Below, piece after piece: positions 33,810 to 43,758 of a DNA stretch of 64,000 nucleotides (the first letter of the stretch is position 1; every line of letters starts with the position of its first letter). A model generated the notes under the pieces. That model searched no databases. It was given only the letters and a program-made list of their open reading frames with translations, and was not told the DNA's origin. A program made the translations under genes and the position numbers. The DNA lies in assembly GCF_000814475.1 (NCBI RefSeq), contig NZ_JSVC01000013.1, forward strand, positions 1-64,000, in the 5' to 3' direction. This stretch comes from Flavihumibacter solisilvae. Its GTDB lineage: Bacteria > Bacteroidota > Bacteroidia > Chitinophagales > Chitinophagaceae.

Positions 33810-34733
33810 CTATTTCCGGAAACTTACTTTGTGCAGCTTGTCGTCACGCACCAGGTCTTTGTGAATGTTATCCAGGATGCCATTGACAAACTGTCCGCTC
33901 TGGTTGGTGCTGTATTCCTTTGCCAGGTCAATATATTCATTGATGGTAACCTTGGGCGGAATGGTTTCGAAGTAAAGAAATTCACAAACGCCCATCTGCA
34001 TCAGGATCATATCGAGCGTAGCTATCCTTTCAGGGTCCCAGTTCTTGAGTTTGGGCTTGATCATGTCGAGGGTGACCTCGTTCTTTTCCATTACTGTCTG
34101 AAGGAGGTTTTTGGCGAACTGCCATTTTTCGTCGCTGAGGATCTTGCTGAACTGGTAAGAGCCGGGTTTGTTGAGATAGTTCTGTACCAGCAGGTTCACC
34201 ATTTCGCAGTCATCGTCCCAGTTGTTGAATTGCTCTTCGAGGTGACTGGTAAACTTCTCATTGGTGATCATGAGGTTACTGTAAATATAATCCACGATGG
34301 CTTTTTCATCCTTCGGTTCGCGGCTCTGGCGGGAGATGTAAGACTGGTATTCGGGTGTTTCAACCAGTTCGAGATAGAGCTTGCGGACCAGTTCCTTATC
34401 GAGGAAACGGTCGGCGTTGTCGTTGTTCAGGGCAATGGTGTAAGATTGGTCTTCCAGGACTTTCCATAATAGCGTGTTACCTGCAATCTTGGTATTTACT
34501 TCAAGGTCCGCTGCTGTGGGAAGGTGTTTGGAAGCCCTGTTCCTGGCATCGGTTTCGGCATATCTCATCAGCTCGGTGAGAAAATGGATCATGTATACCA
34601 GTAGCTGGCGGGTGTGGTCAAACTGTTTCTGTAATAATTTTACGGGTTCCCCGGGTTTCGCTGCCTGGTCGATCGAATCCAATGCGTATAAGGTCTGCAT
34701 TACTTTTACCCGGATATTTCGTCTGCTGATCAT
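33810..34733 (-). CDS. nusB: Transcription antitermination factor NusB
   Basis: 307-residue protein, about twice the length of E. coli NusB, as is usual in Bacteroidota. The N-terminus has ISRRNIRVKVMQTLYAL and the C-terminal NusB fold (about 150-300) ends in the typical AKEYSTNQSGQFVNGILDNI. NusB binds boxA RNA with NusE and supports processive rRNA transcription. It is the first gene of nusB-DUF1573-yajC-coaE on the minus strand, with a near-consensus promoter just upstream. Confidence 0.93.
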   Translation of the reverse strand: MISRRNIRVKVMQTLYALDSIDQAAKPGEPVKLLQKQFDHTRQLLVYMIHFLTELMRYAETDARNRASKHLPTAADLEVNTKIAGNTLLWKVLEDQSYTIALNNDNADRFLDKELVRKLYLELVETPEYQSYISRQSREPKDEKAIVDYIYSNLMITNEKFTSHLEEQFNNWDDDCEMVNLLVQNYLNKPGSYQFSKILSDEKWQFAKNLLQTVMEKNEVTLDMIKPKLKNWDPERIATLDMILMQMGVCEFLYFETIPPKVTINEYIDLAKEYSTNQSGQFVNGILDNIHKDLVRDDKLHKVSFRK

Positions 34734-34758
34734 ACCTCCAAGAACTTTGTTGAGGCGG

Positions 34759-34789
34759 CAAAGCTACAGGATTTAGGGGCAGCCTCCAA
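34759..34789 (-). promoter_or_regulatory. Near-consensus promoter of the nusB operon
   Basis: On the minus strand TTG (forward 34787-34789) and TAGCTTTG (forward 34759-34766) are separated by 20 nt, an excellent Bacteroidota promoter. The predicted leader is about 20 nt. Confidence 0.7.
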
Positions 34790-34946
34790 ACGAATGGACA
34801 CTGCGAAACGCCAAATCATGGCAGCAAAACGGCAGCGTGCTGCTGAAAAATTGGCATCCGGCCGGAAACGAGCGACATAACAACATGGCTTGACAGGAGC
34901 GGGAGAGAGGCAGACTGCTAAAATGACCTTTTCAATACGGGTTTGA

Positions 34947-34976
34947 TTGAATTGGCATGTATTTCGATTAGCTTTG
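34947..34976 (+). promoter_or_regulatory. Near-consensus promoter of groES-groEL
   Basis: TTG (34947-34949) and TAGCTTTG (34969-34976) separated by 19 nt fit the main-sigma-factor consensus of Bacteroidota. The start of transcription should be near 34981, giving a leader of about 53 nt with a GGAGC-GTT-GCTCC hairpin (34987-34999) near its 5' end. Confidence 0.7.
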
Positions 34977-35033
34977 CGAGCCTTTTGGAGCGTTGCTCCC
35001 AGAAATTACTCACTTATTTAAAAACCAATTAAT

Positions 35034-35315
35034 ATGGCTAAGAAGTTGAACATTACTCCTTTGCACGACAGGGTGGTTGTTAAGCCAGCCCCTGCTGAAG
35101 AGAAGACTGCTGGTGGTATCATCATTCCTGATACCGCTAAAGAGAAGCCCCAGCGCGGAACAATCGTAGCTGCAGGCAACGGGAAGAAAGATGAACCCAT
35201 GACTGTAAAGGTGGGTGATACAGTACTCTATGGAAAATATGCAGGCACAGAACTGCAGCTCGAAGGTGCTGATTACCTGATCATGCGCGAGAGCGACATC
35301 CTGGCAATCGTTTAA
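35034..35315 (+). CDS. groES: Co-chaperonin GroES
   Basis: 93-residue Cpn10 that caps GroEL. The N-terminus [22 protein letters not shown] and the mobile loop [14 protein letters not shown] (parts of one conserved region), plus [11 protein letters not shown] and the terminal ESDILAIV, match GroES along its length. It is 61 bp upstream of groEL in the standard operon. Confidence 0.97.
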   Translation: MAKKLNITPLHDRVVVKPAPAEEKTAGGIIIPDTAKEKPQRGTIVAAGNGKKDEPMTVKVGDTVLYGKYAGTELQLEGADYLIMRESDILAIV

Positions 35316-35370
35316 TTGCCGGAGCGTTGATGTAATGTTTTTAATTATTTAGTAAATCTTATTAAAGTAA

Positions 35371-37008
<1,638 letters not shown>

Positions 37009-37032
37009 TATCCACATCATTAATATTAAGGA

Positions 37033-37061
37033 CCCCGTTGCTGTTGCAACGGGGTTTTTTT
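37033..37061 (+). terminator. Rho-independent terminator of groES-groEL
   Basis: Perfect 9-bp stem CCCCGTTGC / GCAACGGGG with a TGTT loop, followed by seven T residues. Confidence 0.92.
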
Positions 37062-37308
37062 ATGCGGCTTCGCCACCCTGAGGTAATTTTTTCCCTCTTA
37101 ACCCAGCGGGTGACCGAAAATCCAGCTGATTCCCAGCTGGTATCCTGTTTGCGTGTATTGCCTTGCGTTAATGTGTGGCCGATATTTTACCCTGGTAGCT
37201 GCAAAAAATACCATATTAACTAATAGTATATATGTAGTTGTTAGGGGGGTATTTTTCCCCGTGGATAAATAAGTTTTTTTCTGGATTTAATATTCTCAGT
37301 AAAAAAAT

Positions 37309-37316
37309 TATTTTTG
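37309..37316 (+). promoter_or_regulatory. Probable -7 box for the esterase gene
   Basis: TATTTTTG, an exact TAnnTTTG. It implies a leader of about 100 nt. No TTG at the expected upstream spacing. Confidence 0.45.
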
Positions 37317-37420
37317 TGTTGATTCCTCGGAGAACCGCATTAAACCTTTCCAAATATCCCTTATTGAATTTCCTTTCTTGGTTGGCTTGATTTAACCTCA
37401 AAAAGAATTGGGATATTAAG

Positions 37421-39517
37421 ATGCGTACTTCTACATTCCGTACCAAAAGGGCTACCCTTGCTCTGGTTTCCGTATTTACTTACTTGTTTACTTCAGCGCA
37501 GGTAACAGATGCATTTGGCACCTGGGATATCTGGCCAATGCAGAAACAATTTTACCCTCGTTCAATTCAGACAAATAAAGGCACTGTTCGGGTGAAAGGT
37601 ACCCTGAACAATAGTCTTGCATTGCCGCGATTAAGATTATACCGTGAAGGAAGTCTGGTTAAAACAGAAGTACTTACGCCAAACCAGTCTTTTGATGTGA
37701 CATTTGAGATAACGGCAGAACTTGCGAATTACCAGGTGAACCTGGAAAATGATTTTAATTGGACTACGAAGCAGGTTGGCGAATTGGTAGCTGGTGACGT
37801 TTACTTTATCTCGGGTCAGTCAAATGCCGAATCCAGGAAAATGGAGTCGGGGGGCGGCTTTCCCGGTGACAACAGCAATCCTGATGTAAATACAGATGTT
37901 GGCGGTAACATAAATTTTGTGCGGGTATATGGTGGGAGCATTGATAACTATACCAAACAATGGTTTATAGGAAATGGAAATACAAATGCTTTCCAGAATG
38001 GTAATACAGGTCAGGTGGGAATGCGACTTGCACGCGAGATAATAAGAACACAAGGAGTTCCTGTATGTATTATGAATGGTGCAGAACGAGGTGAGCCGAT
38101 TGAATATTACCTGCCCGCTGCGAACCATTTTTCAACGTCCACAAACTATGGACGTGAACTTACCCGCCTCACCGAAGCAGGACTGGTTGGCAAGATCCGC
38201 GCCTTTATATGGTACCAGGGTGAATCAAACACTATCAACGGAGACCCGGCAACGAATAAAACAAGTTATATAAACAACTTCACTCAGATTTATAATGCCT
38301 GGACGCTGGATTACGGACCTGCTGAAAAATATTATATAGTCCAAATCAGGCCTGGTTGCAGCAATAATGAAAATTCTCCGGCCGCAAAAGACCGCGTTCT
38401 GGCTATCCAGGAAGCACATCGTGAAATTGTGGCTGCAGACCCTGCAAAAAGAACATTGGTAGGAACTAATGGCATCCCACAATATGGCGATGAATGCCAC
38501 TATTATTATGCAGGCTATAAACAGATCGGTAACAGGTTATTCAGTCTCATTAATAACCAGGTGTATGGTGCACCGGTTACTAATGACAACTACACCACTC
38601 CTCAACCCCGTAAAGTATCTCCGCTTTATTTTTCCGGGGGATCTTCCGGCCAGGTAACCATGTCGTTTGACAAACCGGGCGACACATATTCTGTAACCGC
38701 GGTTACCGGCGATATCAGGTCGCGGTTCAATCTCGAAGGAGGTAACTATACCATTAATTCTGTGGCGATCCAGAATACCGGGGCAACTGGTAGTCCATAT
38801 AATGTATTGCGCATCAACTATACAATGAATGCAGGAACGATCAACAATCCGACCGGGCTCACGTATCGCAATGATTATCACGATAACAATCCGGTAATTG
38901 TGAATTCAGACGGAATGCAGATGGTTAGTTTTTCGATCTCAGGCATTGCCGCTTTTGACCCGCTTCCCGCAGATCCGTTGACGCTGCGCATTACGCCGGT
39001 GAACGGCAGGAATAACCTGTACTGGCAGATCGAGAACAATAACGATTTCGAATATTTTGAAGTAGAGAGAAGCCAGAACGGCAACAAGTATTCTACGATT
39101 GCCACTGTACCTGGTTCACTGCTAGCAGGTAAAGCCCAGTATGATTATTCCGATACAAAGCCTTCCAGCGAAAAGAATTTCTACCGGATCAAGGCATTCA
39201 ATTTCAATGGAAAAATAATCTACAGTCATGAGGTTGCTGTGAACAACAGGCTTTCCTTCACTGACGGATTAAAACTATTCCCCAACCCGGCAAAAGACCA
39301 GGCTATGGCCGGACTCTCTGTAAAAGAAGCAGGATCTGCAACGATCCAGATCTTTGACCAGAACGGTCGGATGAATACCACCCGGACCATCATGCTGCAA
39401 AAAGGAAATAACCTGTTTTCAATCGGCGAAGTGCTCGACCTCAAACCCGGTATGTACGTAGTTCGGATCATCACCGGAACCGATATTTACACGGGACGGC
39501 TGGTCCGCATGAATTGA
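37421..39517 (+). CDS. Secreted sialate-O-acetylesterase-like protein with T9SS sorting domain
   Basis: 698-residue exported protein. Signal peptide at 1-26 (cleavage near SAQ). The SGNH-type sialate O-acetylesterase domain (SASA, PF03629; about 100-370) has the nucleophile Ser in FISGQSNAES and the oxyanion box in WYQGESN, with a late GDECHYYYAGY that may hold the catalytic His. Beta-rich modules follow (about 390-615). A C-terminal type IX sorting domain (618-698) has LKLFPNPAKDQ and the usual GMYVVRI ending. It is thus delivered to or past the outer membrane. It may remove O-acetyl groups from a carbohydrate. It opens the surface-polysaccharide region. Confidence 0.87.
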   Translation: MRTSTFRTKRATLALVSVFTYLFTSAQVTDAFGTWDIWPMQKQFYPRSIQTNKGTVRVKGTLNNSLALPRLRLYREGSLVKTEVLTPNQSFDVTFEITAELANYQVNLENDFNWTTKQVGELVAGDVYFISGQSNAESRKMESGGGFPGDNSNPDVNTDVGGNINFVRVYGGSIDNYTKQWFIGNGNTNAFQNGNTGQVGMRLAREIIRTQGVPVCIMNGAERGEPIEYYLPAANHFSTSTNYGRELTRLTEAGLVGKIRAFIWYQGESNTINGDPATNKTSYINNFTQIYNAWTLDYGPAEKYYIVQIRPGCSNNENSPAAKDRVLAIQEAHREIVAADPAKRTLVGTNGIPQYGDECHYYYAGYKQIGNRLFSLINNQVYGAPVTNDNYTTPQPRKVSPLYFSGGSSGQVTMSFDKPGDTYSVTAVTGDIRSRFNLEGGNYTINSVAIQNTGATGSPYNVLRINYTMNAGTINNPTGLTYRNDYHDNNPVIVNSDGMQMVSFSISGIAAFDPLPADPLTLRITPVNGRNNLYWQIENNNDFEYFEVERSQNGNKYSTIATVPGSLLAGKAQYDYSDTKPSSEKNFYRIKAFNFNGKIIYSHEVAVNNRLSFTDGLKLFPNPAKDQAMAGLSVKEAGSATIQIFDQNGRMNTTRTIMLQKGNNLFSIGEVLDLKPGMYVVRIITGTDIYTGRLVRMN

Positions 39518-39573
39518 GGAAAGATCTAAATCCTGTTTTTTAATTAGCTTGGCATTTCGCAAACCCATAAACC

Positions 39574-40314
39574 ATGATCCAGATAAAAAGAAAGTTTTTG
39601 TCAGTTCTTCCTGTGAATGAATACTGGTTTATTTATCCCGGCGGGTTTTGGCGGCTGGCCGGATTGAATGTATATAACCATTTGCGGAAGGATATTTCAA
39701 GTCCCTTGCTGGTGAAAGCGGCAAACCATACTGTTGAGCTTGACCTGGGCAGGACTGAAGAAGAAATATTCGGGTCGTTTTCCAGTACATTCAGGACCCA
39801 TATCCGTGCAGCGGAAAAAAGCGGGGTGAAATGCTATTTCGATAACGACATGGACAAGTTCGTCAAATTCTACAATGATTTTGCTGCAACAAAGGGATTG
39901 CCGGCGGAATCGGCTTCTCGCCTGAAGGGTTACGGCGATTCGTTCAGGATCTGCTATGCCGAGCTCGACGGTGAAGTGCTGGCTGCCCACAGCTTCATTG
40001 TGGATCATGATCAGAAAATTGTCAGGTTAATGCAGTCCGCGTCACGGCGATTCGACGAGAATTTCGATAAAAATAAAATCGGGAAGGCCAATAAATATCT
40101 GCATTTTTGGGATATGAAGGAATTCAGGGAGATGGGGATTCTCAGCTATGATTTTGGCGGATACATGGAAACCCATTCTGAAAAAGTGATTGACAGTCTC
40201 CTTGACTTCAAATTAAACTTCGGCGCCCAGCAGAAAACAACCGCGAATTATTATACCCTCGGGTATTACGTTTTGAGACAACTGGCCATCAGGCTCAAAA
40301 TGTTAAATAAATAA
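39574..40314 (+). CDS. FemAB/GNAT-like acyltransferase, paralog 1
   Basis: 246-residue cytoplasmic protein with the fold of the FemAB/GNAT (Acetyltransf_6-like) superfamily. The conserved middle and C-terminal parts read AAHSFIVDHDQKIVRLM, KIGKANKYLHFWDM and SYDFGGYMET. It is clearly a paralog of the protein at 51831-52574 (shared features at the same positions: DKN-x-x-GKANK-x-LHF and YDFGG). The substrate is unknown; relatives in polysaccharide clusters may acylate amino sugars. It lies outside the main co-directional block, convergent with the heparin-lyase-like gene. Confidence 0.75.
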   Translation: MIQIKRKFLSVLPVNEYWFIYPGGFWRLAGLNVYNHLRKDISSPLLVKAANHTVELDLGRTEEEIFGSFSSTFRTHIRAAEKSGVKCYFDNDMDKFVKFYNDFAATKGLPAESASRLKGYGDSFRICYAELDGEVLAAHSFIVDHDQKIVRLMQSASRRFDENFDKNKIGKANKYLHFWDMKEFREMGILSYDFGGYMETHSEKVIDSLLDFKLNFGAQQKTTANYYTLGYYVLRQLAIRLKMLNK

Positions 40315-40317
40315 GCC

Positions 40318-40350
40318 AAAAAAAGGCTGCCTCAATATTGAGGCAGCCTT
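40318..40350 (-). terminator. Terminator between convergent genes, 28-bp palindrome
   Basis: Positions 40323-40350 form a perfect palindrome (core GCCTCAATATTGAGGC). On the minus strand it is followed by seven T residues (forward A run 40318-40324), a strong terminator for the PKD/lyase gene; the plus-strand side lacks a T run. Confidence 0.85.
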
Positions 40351-40375
40351 GGCTTATCTGAGTCTTCACGGGTTA

Positions 40376-42340
40376 TTAAAGTACCTGGAACTTTTTAGTG
40401 ATCGCAGGTTTGTTCGCAAAATATACACTCAGAGTATAGTATCCAGCTGGCAGGGTGCTCAGGTTATAACTCTTCGAGAAAGTAGTACCTGTTTTGCTGA
40501 TGCTGCTGTAGTGCACTCTTGTTCCGGTTGAGGAATAGATGCTTACAGTAGCACTTCCTGTCAGTGAGTTGTTCAGCGTCATCGTCATTGTTGTATAAAC
40601 AGGTGACGGGTTAACTGTAAGTGTAGATGCTGTTGATGTAGCCGCTTTCACTGTCACAGTTGTCACATCTGAAGAAACTCCACCTTTATCGTCTGTTACA
40701 GTCAGCTTGAACTGGTATGTTCCTGCAACCAGGTTGGAAAGGATCGGAGCTTTCCATGCTGTGTTGTTGAAGGTTGCCTTGTTCGGACCTGATACCTGTG
40801 ACCATACATATTTTGCAATAGTACCGTCGGGATCAGATGAAGTGGAAACCAATTGTACCGTGTTGGTCGGAAGAGTAACTGTTTTCGCAACTCCTGCATC
40901 TACTACAGGAAGCTGGTTACCGCCAGAAGCTTTCACGACAACACTTACATTTGAAGCAGCAGTTGCTCCTTTATTATCCGTTGCTGTCAGCCTGAAGGCA
41001 TATGTTCCTGCTACCAACTTGGAAACGGTAACTGTTGCAGCTGTTGTGCTGGAGAAAGTCGCTGTGCTTGGACCGGAGGCCTGTGCCCACCTGTAGCTCG
41101 CGATTGAACCATCGGCATCAGATGCTGTACCGGCAAGACTTACCGCATTAGTCGGCAGGGTAAGTGTTTTAGCAGTACCTGCGCTAACAGTCGGAGCCTG
41201 GTTGGTAGTTGATGTTGTGGTTGACACATTCACCGTTACATCATCTGTGTCTGTATTACCGGAGTTGTCGGTTACAGTAAGGCGGTAAACATATACACCT
41301 TTAACGAGGTTGGATACCTTAGTGCCTACAGTTGTAGCAGTACCGATTGTTGATGTAGACGGACCGGAAACCTGGCTCCAGCGGTAAGTTGAAATACTGC
41401 CATCAGGATCTTTCGAAAGAGAACCGGTCAGGTTTGCTGAATTGGTCGGAAGGGTCACATTTACATCAGAACCTGCGTTCGCTACAGGAGCCTGGCCGGT
41501 TGAGCTTGTAGTTCCTACCATGCTGGCTTCAGTTGCTGTTTTGTCGGCGATCTTCACATCATCGATGTAGAAAGCCCTGAGCGTGCTGGTAGACAGTTTA
41601 CCCTGGTAGTTACCACCACTCCAGATCCACTTGTAGATACCTACCTTGAAGTAAGGGAACCAACTGCCATTGATATGACAGGGACCAGTGTAGTCCATTA
41701 CAAGTTTACCATTGTGCCATGCCTTCACACGACCGTTACTGGTGTACTGGGGATCATAATAGAATACCCAGTCGTTCCAGGTGTCATAAGCAACTGCACC
41801 CATGTCATAAACCTTGTCAACATAGTTGGGGTTGGTTGTGTAGTTGGTAAGGCTGTAACGGATGTTGATTGTCCAACGGCCATTTACTACCTGGAGAGAC
41901 AGGGGGGGACTTGTAGAAGTGTTAGGATTCTTGTCGTGCCACTGTACGATTGCCTCAGGAACCTGGTCAACTGAATAGGATGCTTTAGGCAGGAAAGCAG
42001 AAAATTTCCACCAACGTAGGTTGGCATTAATACCGCTTTGAGAACTGGAATTGTTGTGAGTTAACTCAGCCCTTTTACCACCATACTGGGCATCGGGGTC
42101 TGATTTTCTTAGTTCTACTCTCATGGAGCTAGAACCGCTTCTTTTCTGTGCAGTAGATTGCGTCATGGAGTAAGAGCAACATCCTTCTTTTACCTGGAAT
42201 CCCCCGGTTAAAAGGTTGGACGACTCAAAAGAGCTTTGCAATACTACTCCGGTTTGTGCTTTTGCGATAATACCGGAACCCATGAGTACGGCAAACGCAA
42301 TAATTCTACCTGCCAGTTTTTGTGGTGCTGGTTTTGTCAT
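40376..42340 (-). CDS. Secreted heparin-lyase-like protein with three PKD repeats and T9SS sorting domain
   Basis: 654-residue exported protein. Signal peptide 1-29 (ending AKA). The N-terminal domain (about 32-275) resembles the heparin lyase I-like polysaccharide lyase family (PF14099): SSFESSNLLTGGF, KRAELTHNN, AIVQWHDKNP, WNDWVFYYDP and IDDVKIADK. Three PKD modules follow (about 288-375, 383-470, 477-565), each with LTLPTN or VTLPTN, DPDGSI or DADGSI, YxWxQxSGP and a T-x-T-D ending. A T9SS type A sorting domain closes the protein (575-654). It probably cleaves or binds an acidic polysaccharide at the cell surface; its place beside an exopolysaccharide cluster suggests that polymer as substrate. 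Confidence 0.85.
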   Translation of the reverse strand: MTKPAPQKLAGRIIAFAVLMGSGIIAKAQTGVVLQSSFESSNLLTGGFQVKEGCCSYSMTQSTAQKRSGSSSMRVELRKSDPDAQYGGKRAELTHNNSSSQSGINANLRWWKFSAFLPKASYSVDQVPEAIVQWHDKNPNTSTSPPLSLQVVNGRWTINIRYSLTNYTTNPNYVDKVYDMGAVAYDTWNDWVFYYDPQYTSNGRVKAWHNGKLVMDYTGPCHINGSWFPYFKVGIYKWIWSGGNYQGKLSTSTLRAFYIDDVKIADKTATEASMVGTTSSTGQAPVANAGSDVNVTLPTNSANLTGSLSKDPDGSISTYRWSQVSGPSTSTIGTATTVGTKVSNLVKGVYVYRLTVTDNSGNTDTDDVTVNVSTTTSTTNQAPTVSAGTAKTLTLPTNAVSLAGTASDADGSIASYRWAQASGPSTATFSSTTAATVTVSKLVAGTYAFRLTATDNKGATAASNVSVVVKASGGNQLPVVDAGVAKTVTLPTNTVQLVSTSSDPDGTIAKYVWSQVSGPNKATFNNTAWKAPILSNLVAGTYQFKLTVTDDKGGVSSDVTTVTVKAATSTASTLTVNPSPVYTTMTMTLNNSLTGSATVSIYSSTGTRVHYSSISKTGTTFSKSYNLSTLPAGYYTLSVYFANKPAITKKFQVL

Positions 42341-42949
42341 AACTATTGGATTTGTGCGATTAAAATAGCAGTCCCACTAAAAACAAGGACCATGCCAAGA
42401 ATGCCATTTACCGCGTTGGGGAAAACTATCATCAGATCGTGGGTGATAGTTCGCAACCAGGCCACAGAGGCCATTTTACGGGTACGGATCGCTTCCGGTT
42501 CTTCAACAGGCAGGTACCCTATATTATTGTCCTTAAAGGCCGTTTTTCGATGAAATTCCGGCGGGCCGGAAACCGCTGGTCCATCTTTTGAAAATCCCAC
42601 TCTTTTCAACAACTCTTTATGAAATAGCCGTTTATGAAAACTATCCCGCTCTCACACCCGCTTGCCTGGACTTTCCTCCCGGCTATTCCCCCGCTTCCGG
42701 ACATCAACTCAATAACGGGCCTACCGGTCGCCACAAATCCACTTATTTTTTTTGACCCGGGCAGTGCACTTATCAAAGCGAGACTATATATTTGCGCATC
42801 CGTTTCAGGTCCAATCCTATCCTTTTTGAGGCCAATCCGTAAACTGATCTACTATCCTTAGGTGCGGAAATTCACGTTGAAGTTTTACTGCATATTTTAC
42901 CAATTGTATTAGAAATTTTATATTTTAACGCATCCAAAGGGACCCCCTT
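42341..42949. other. Intergenic control region of the exopolysaccharide block
   Basis: 609 bp between the minus-strand lyase gene and the plus-strand export gene. It contains one exact -7 box (TATATTTG, 42787-42794) pointing into the block, which would give a leader of about 150 nt. Two short frames (42343-42612 minus, 42634-42861 plus) have no family likeness and are not called genes. Confidence 0.6.
42787..42794 (+). promoter_or_regulatory. Probable -7 box of the exopolysaccharide operon
   Basis: TATATTTG, an exact TAnnTTTG, 155 nt before the first gene of the block. A TTTG at 42751-42754 is farther upstream than usual (32 nt). The long leader fits control by the NusG-like antiterminator encoded in the block, but this is inference. 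Confidence 0.4.
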
Positions 42950-43729
42950 ATGAGATTTTGTTTTAACTGCCGTCTGTGGAAATTACTGGTTATAGTCATG
43001 CTGTTTTCAGCTTGCGCAAGTACTGAAAAAGCCCGTTACTTTAACGGGATGAATGAAAACAATTATGTGCTCAACGTAAAAAACCTCACGCCAGTGCTGC
43101 AAAAGGGCGATATTCTCAGTATCACCGTAAGGAGCCTTAACCCCGAGGCCAGTGCGGTTTTTAATGCCCTTCCCACTAATGCCATTAATATGACCCCGGC
43201 GTATGCCGAGCTTTCAGGGTACCTGATTCAGCCGGATGGTTCGATCGATTTTCCCGTGCTTGGCCGGCTCAGGGCTGCCGGGCTGGAAAAAAACACGCTT
43301 TCCAACTATATCCGTGACGAATTGCTCGCAAAACAATTATTGGTTGACCCCATCGTTACTATCCGCATCCTGAATTTTAGGGTCACCGTCCTGGGGGAAG
43401 TGGGTAAACCGGGGGTAATGAACATCACGAATGAAAAGGTGAACGTACTGGAAGCACTGGGTCTTGCCGGTGATATGACATTGTTTGCAAAAAGAGACAA
43501 TGTAGTACTGGTGAGGGAAGAAGATAACAAGGTCATCACCAAGAGAATGAACATAAATTCAGATGAGATTTTCAAGTCTCCCTATTATTATCTGAAGACA
43601 AACGATATTCTTTACGTGGAATCAAATAAAGCCAAGGTACAAAGCACCAGCAGGGCTACACAGCTTTTGCCGACGATCCTGAGTGCATTGGCATTTATAG
43701 CAGTGATATTTGACCGTTATGGGCGATAA
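42950..43729 (+). CDS. Polysaccharide export lipoprotein, Wza-like
   Basis: 259-residue lipoprotein (LFSAC lipobox, Cys22). It carries the Poly_export domain (PF02563; about 45-140, with GDILSITVRSLNPEASAVF in part), then an SLBB-type domain (TVLGEVGKPGVMNITNEKVNVLEALGLAGD in part), and a final hydrophobic segment (LLPTILSALAFIAVIF) that is typical of Bacteroidota members. It should form the outer-membrane exit channel for the polymer. It is the first gene of the block, 29 bp ahead of the Wzc-like gene. Confidence 0.92.
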   Translation: MRFCFNCRLWKLLVIVMLFSACASTEKARYFNGMNENNYVLNVKNLTPVLQKGDILSITVRSLNPEASAVFNALPTNAINMTPAYAELSGYLIQPDGSIDFPVLGRLRAAGLEKNTLSNYIRDELLAKQLLVDPIVTIRILNFRVTVLGEVGKPGVMNITNEKVNVLEALGLAGDMTLFAKRDNVVLVREEDNKVITKRMNINSDEIFKSPYYYLKTNDILYVESNKAKVQSTSRATQLLPTILSALAFIAVIFDRYGR

Positions 43730-43758
43730 TTTAAGAACAACAAAATATCCTTAACACT

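Larger units (their letters stand above)
34734..35033. other. Intergenic region between divergent nusB and groES
   Basis: 300 bp with one good promoter for each side (34759-34789 minus, 34947-34976 plus) and a small hairpin in the groES leader (34987-34999). A 28-codon frame at 34794-34880 is probably not a gene. No CIRCE operator (TTAGCACTC-N9-GAGTGCTAA) was seen. Confidence 0.6.
37009..37420. other. Intergenic region downstream of groEL
   Basis: 412 bp. It holds the groEL terminator, then AT-rich DNA with a possible hairpin (GGGGGG then CCCC around 37244-37260) and a promoter box for the next gene at 37309-37316. No gene was found. Confidence 0.6.

Noticed and set aside
33801-34469. Long frame (222 codons) antisense to nusB
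   Set aside because: Shadow frame; nusB is supported by motifs, promoter and operon context.
34794-34880. 28-codon basic reading frame between nusB and groES
   Set aside because: It overlaps the nusB promoter area, has no ribosome site and no family likeness; probably chance.
34734-35033. CIRCE/HrcA operator for groESL
   Set aside because: I looked for the TTAGCACTC-N9-GAGTGCTAA inverted repeat and did not find it.
42343-42612. Minus-strand frame of 89 codons just upstream of the heparin-lyase-like gene
   Set aside because: It would start at a TTG with no ribosome site. The hydrophobic end alone is weak evidence, so I left it as intergenic.
42634-42861. Plus-strand frame of 75 codons upstream of the export gene
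   Set aside because: Proline-rich with no known pattern, and the predicted operon promoter box lies inside it.
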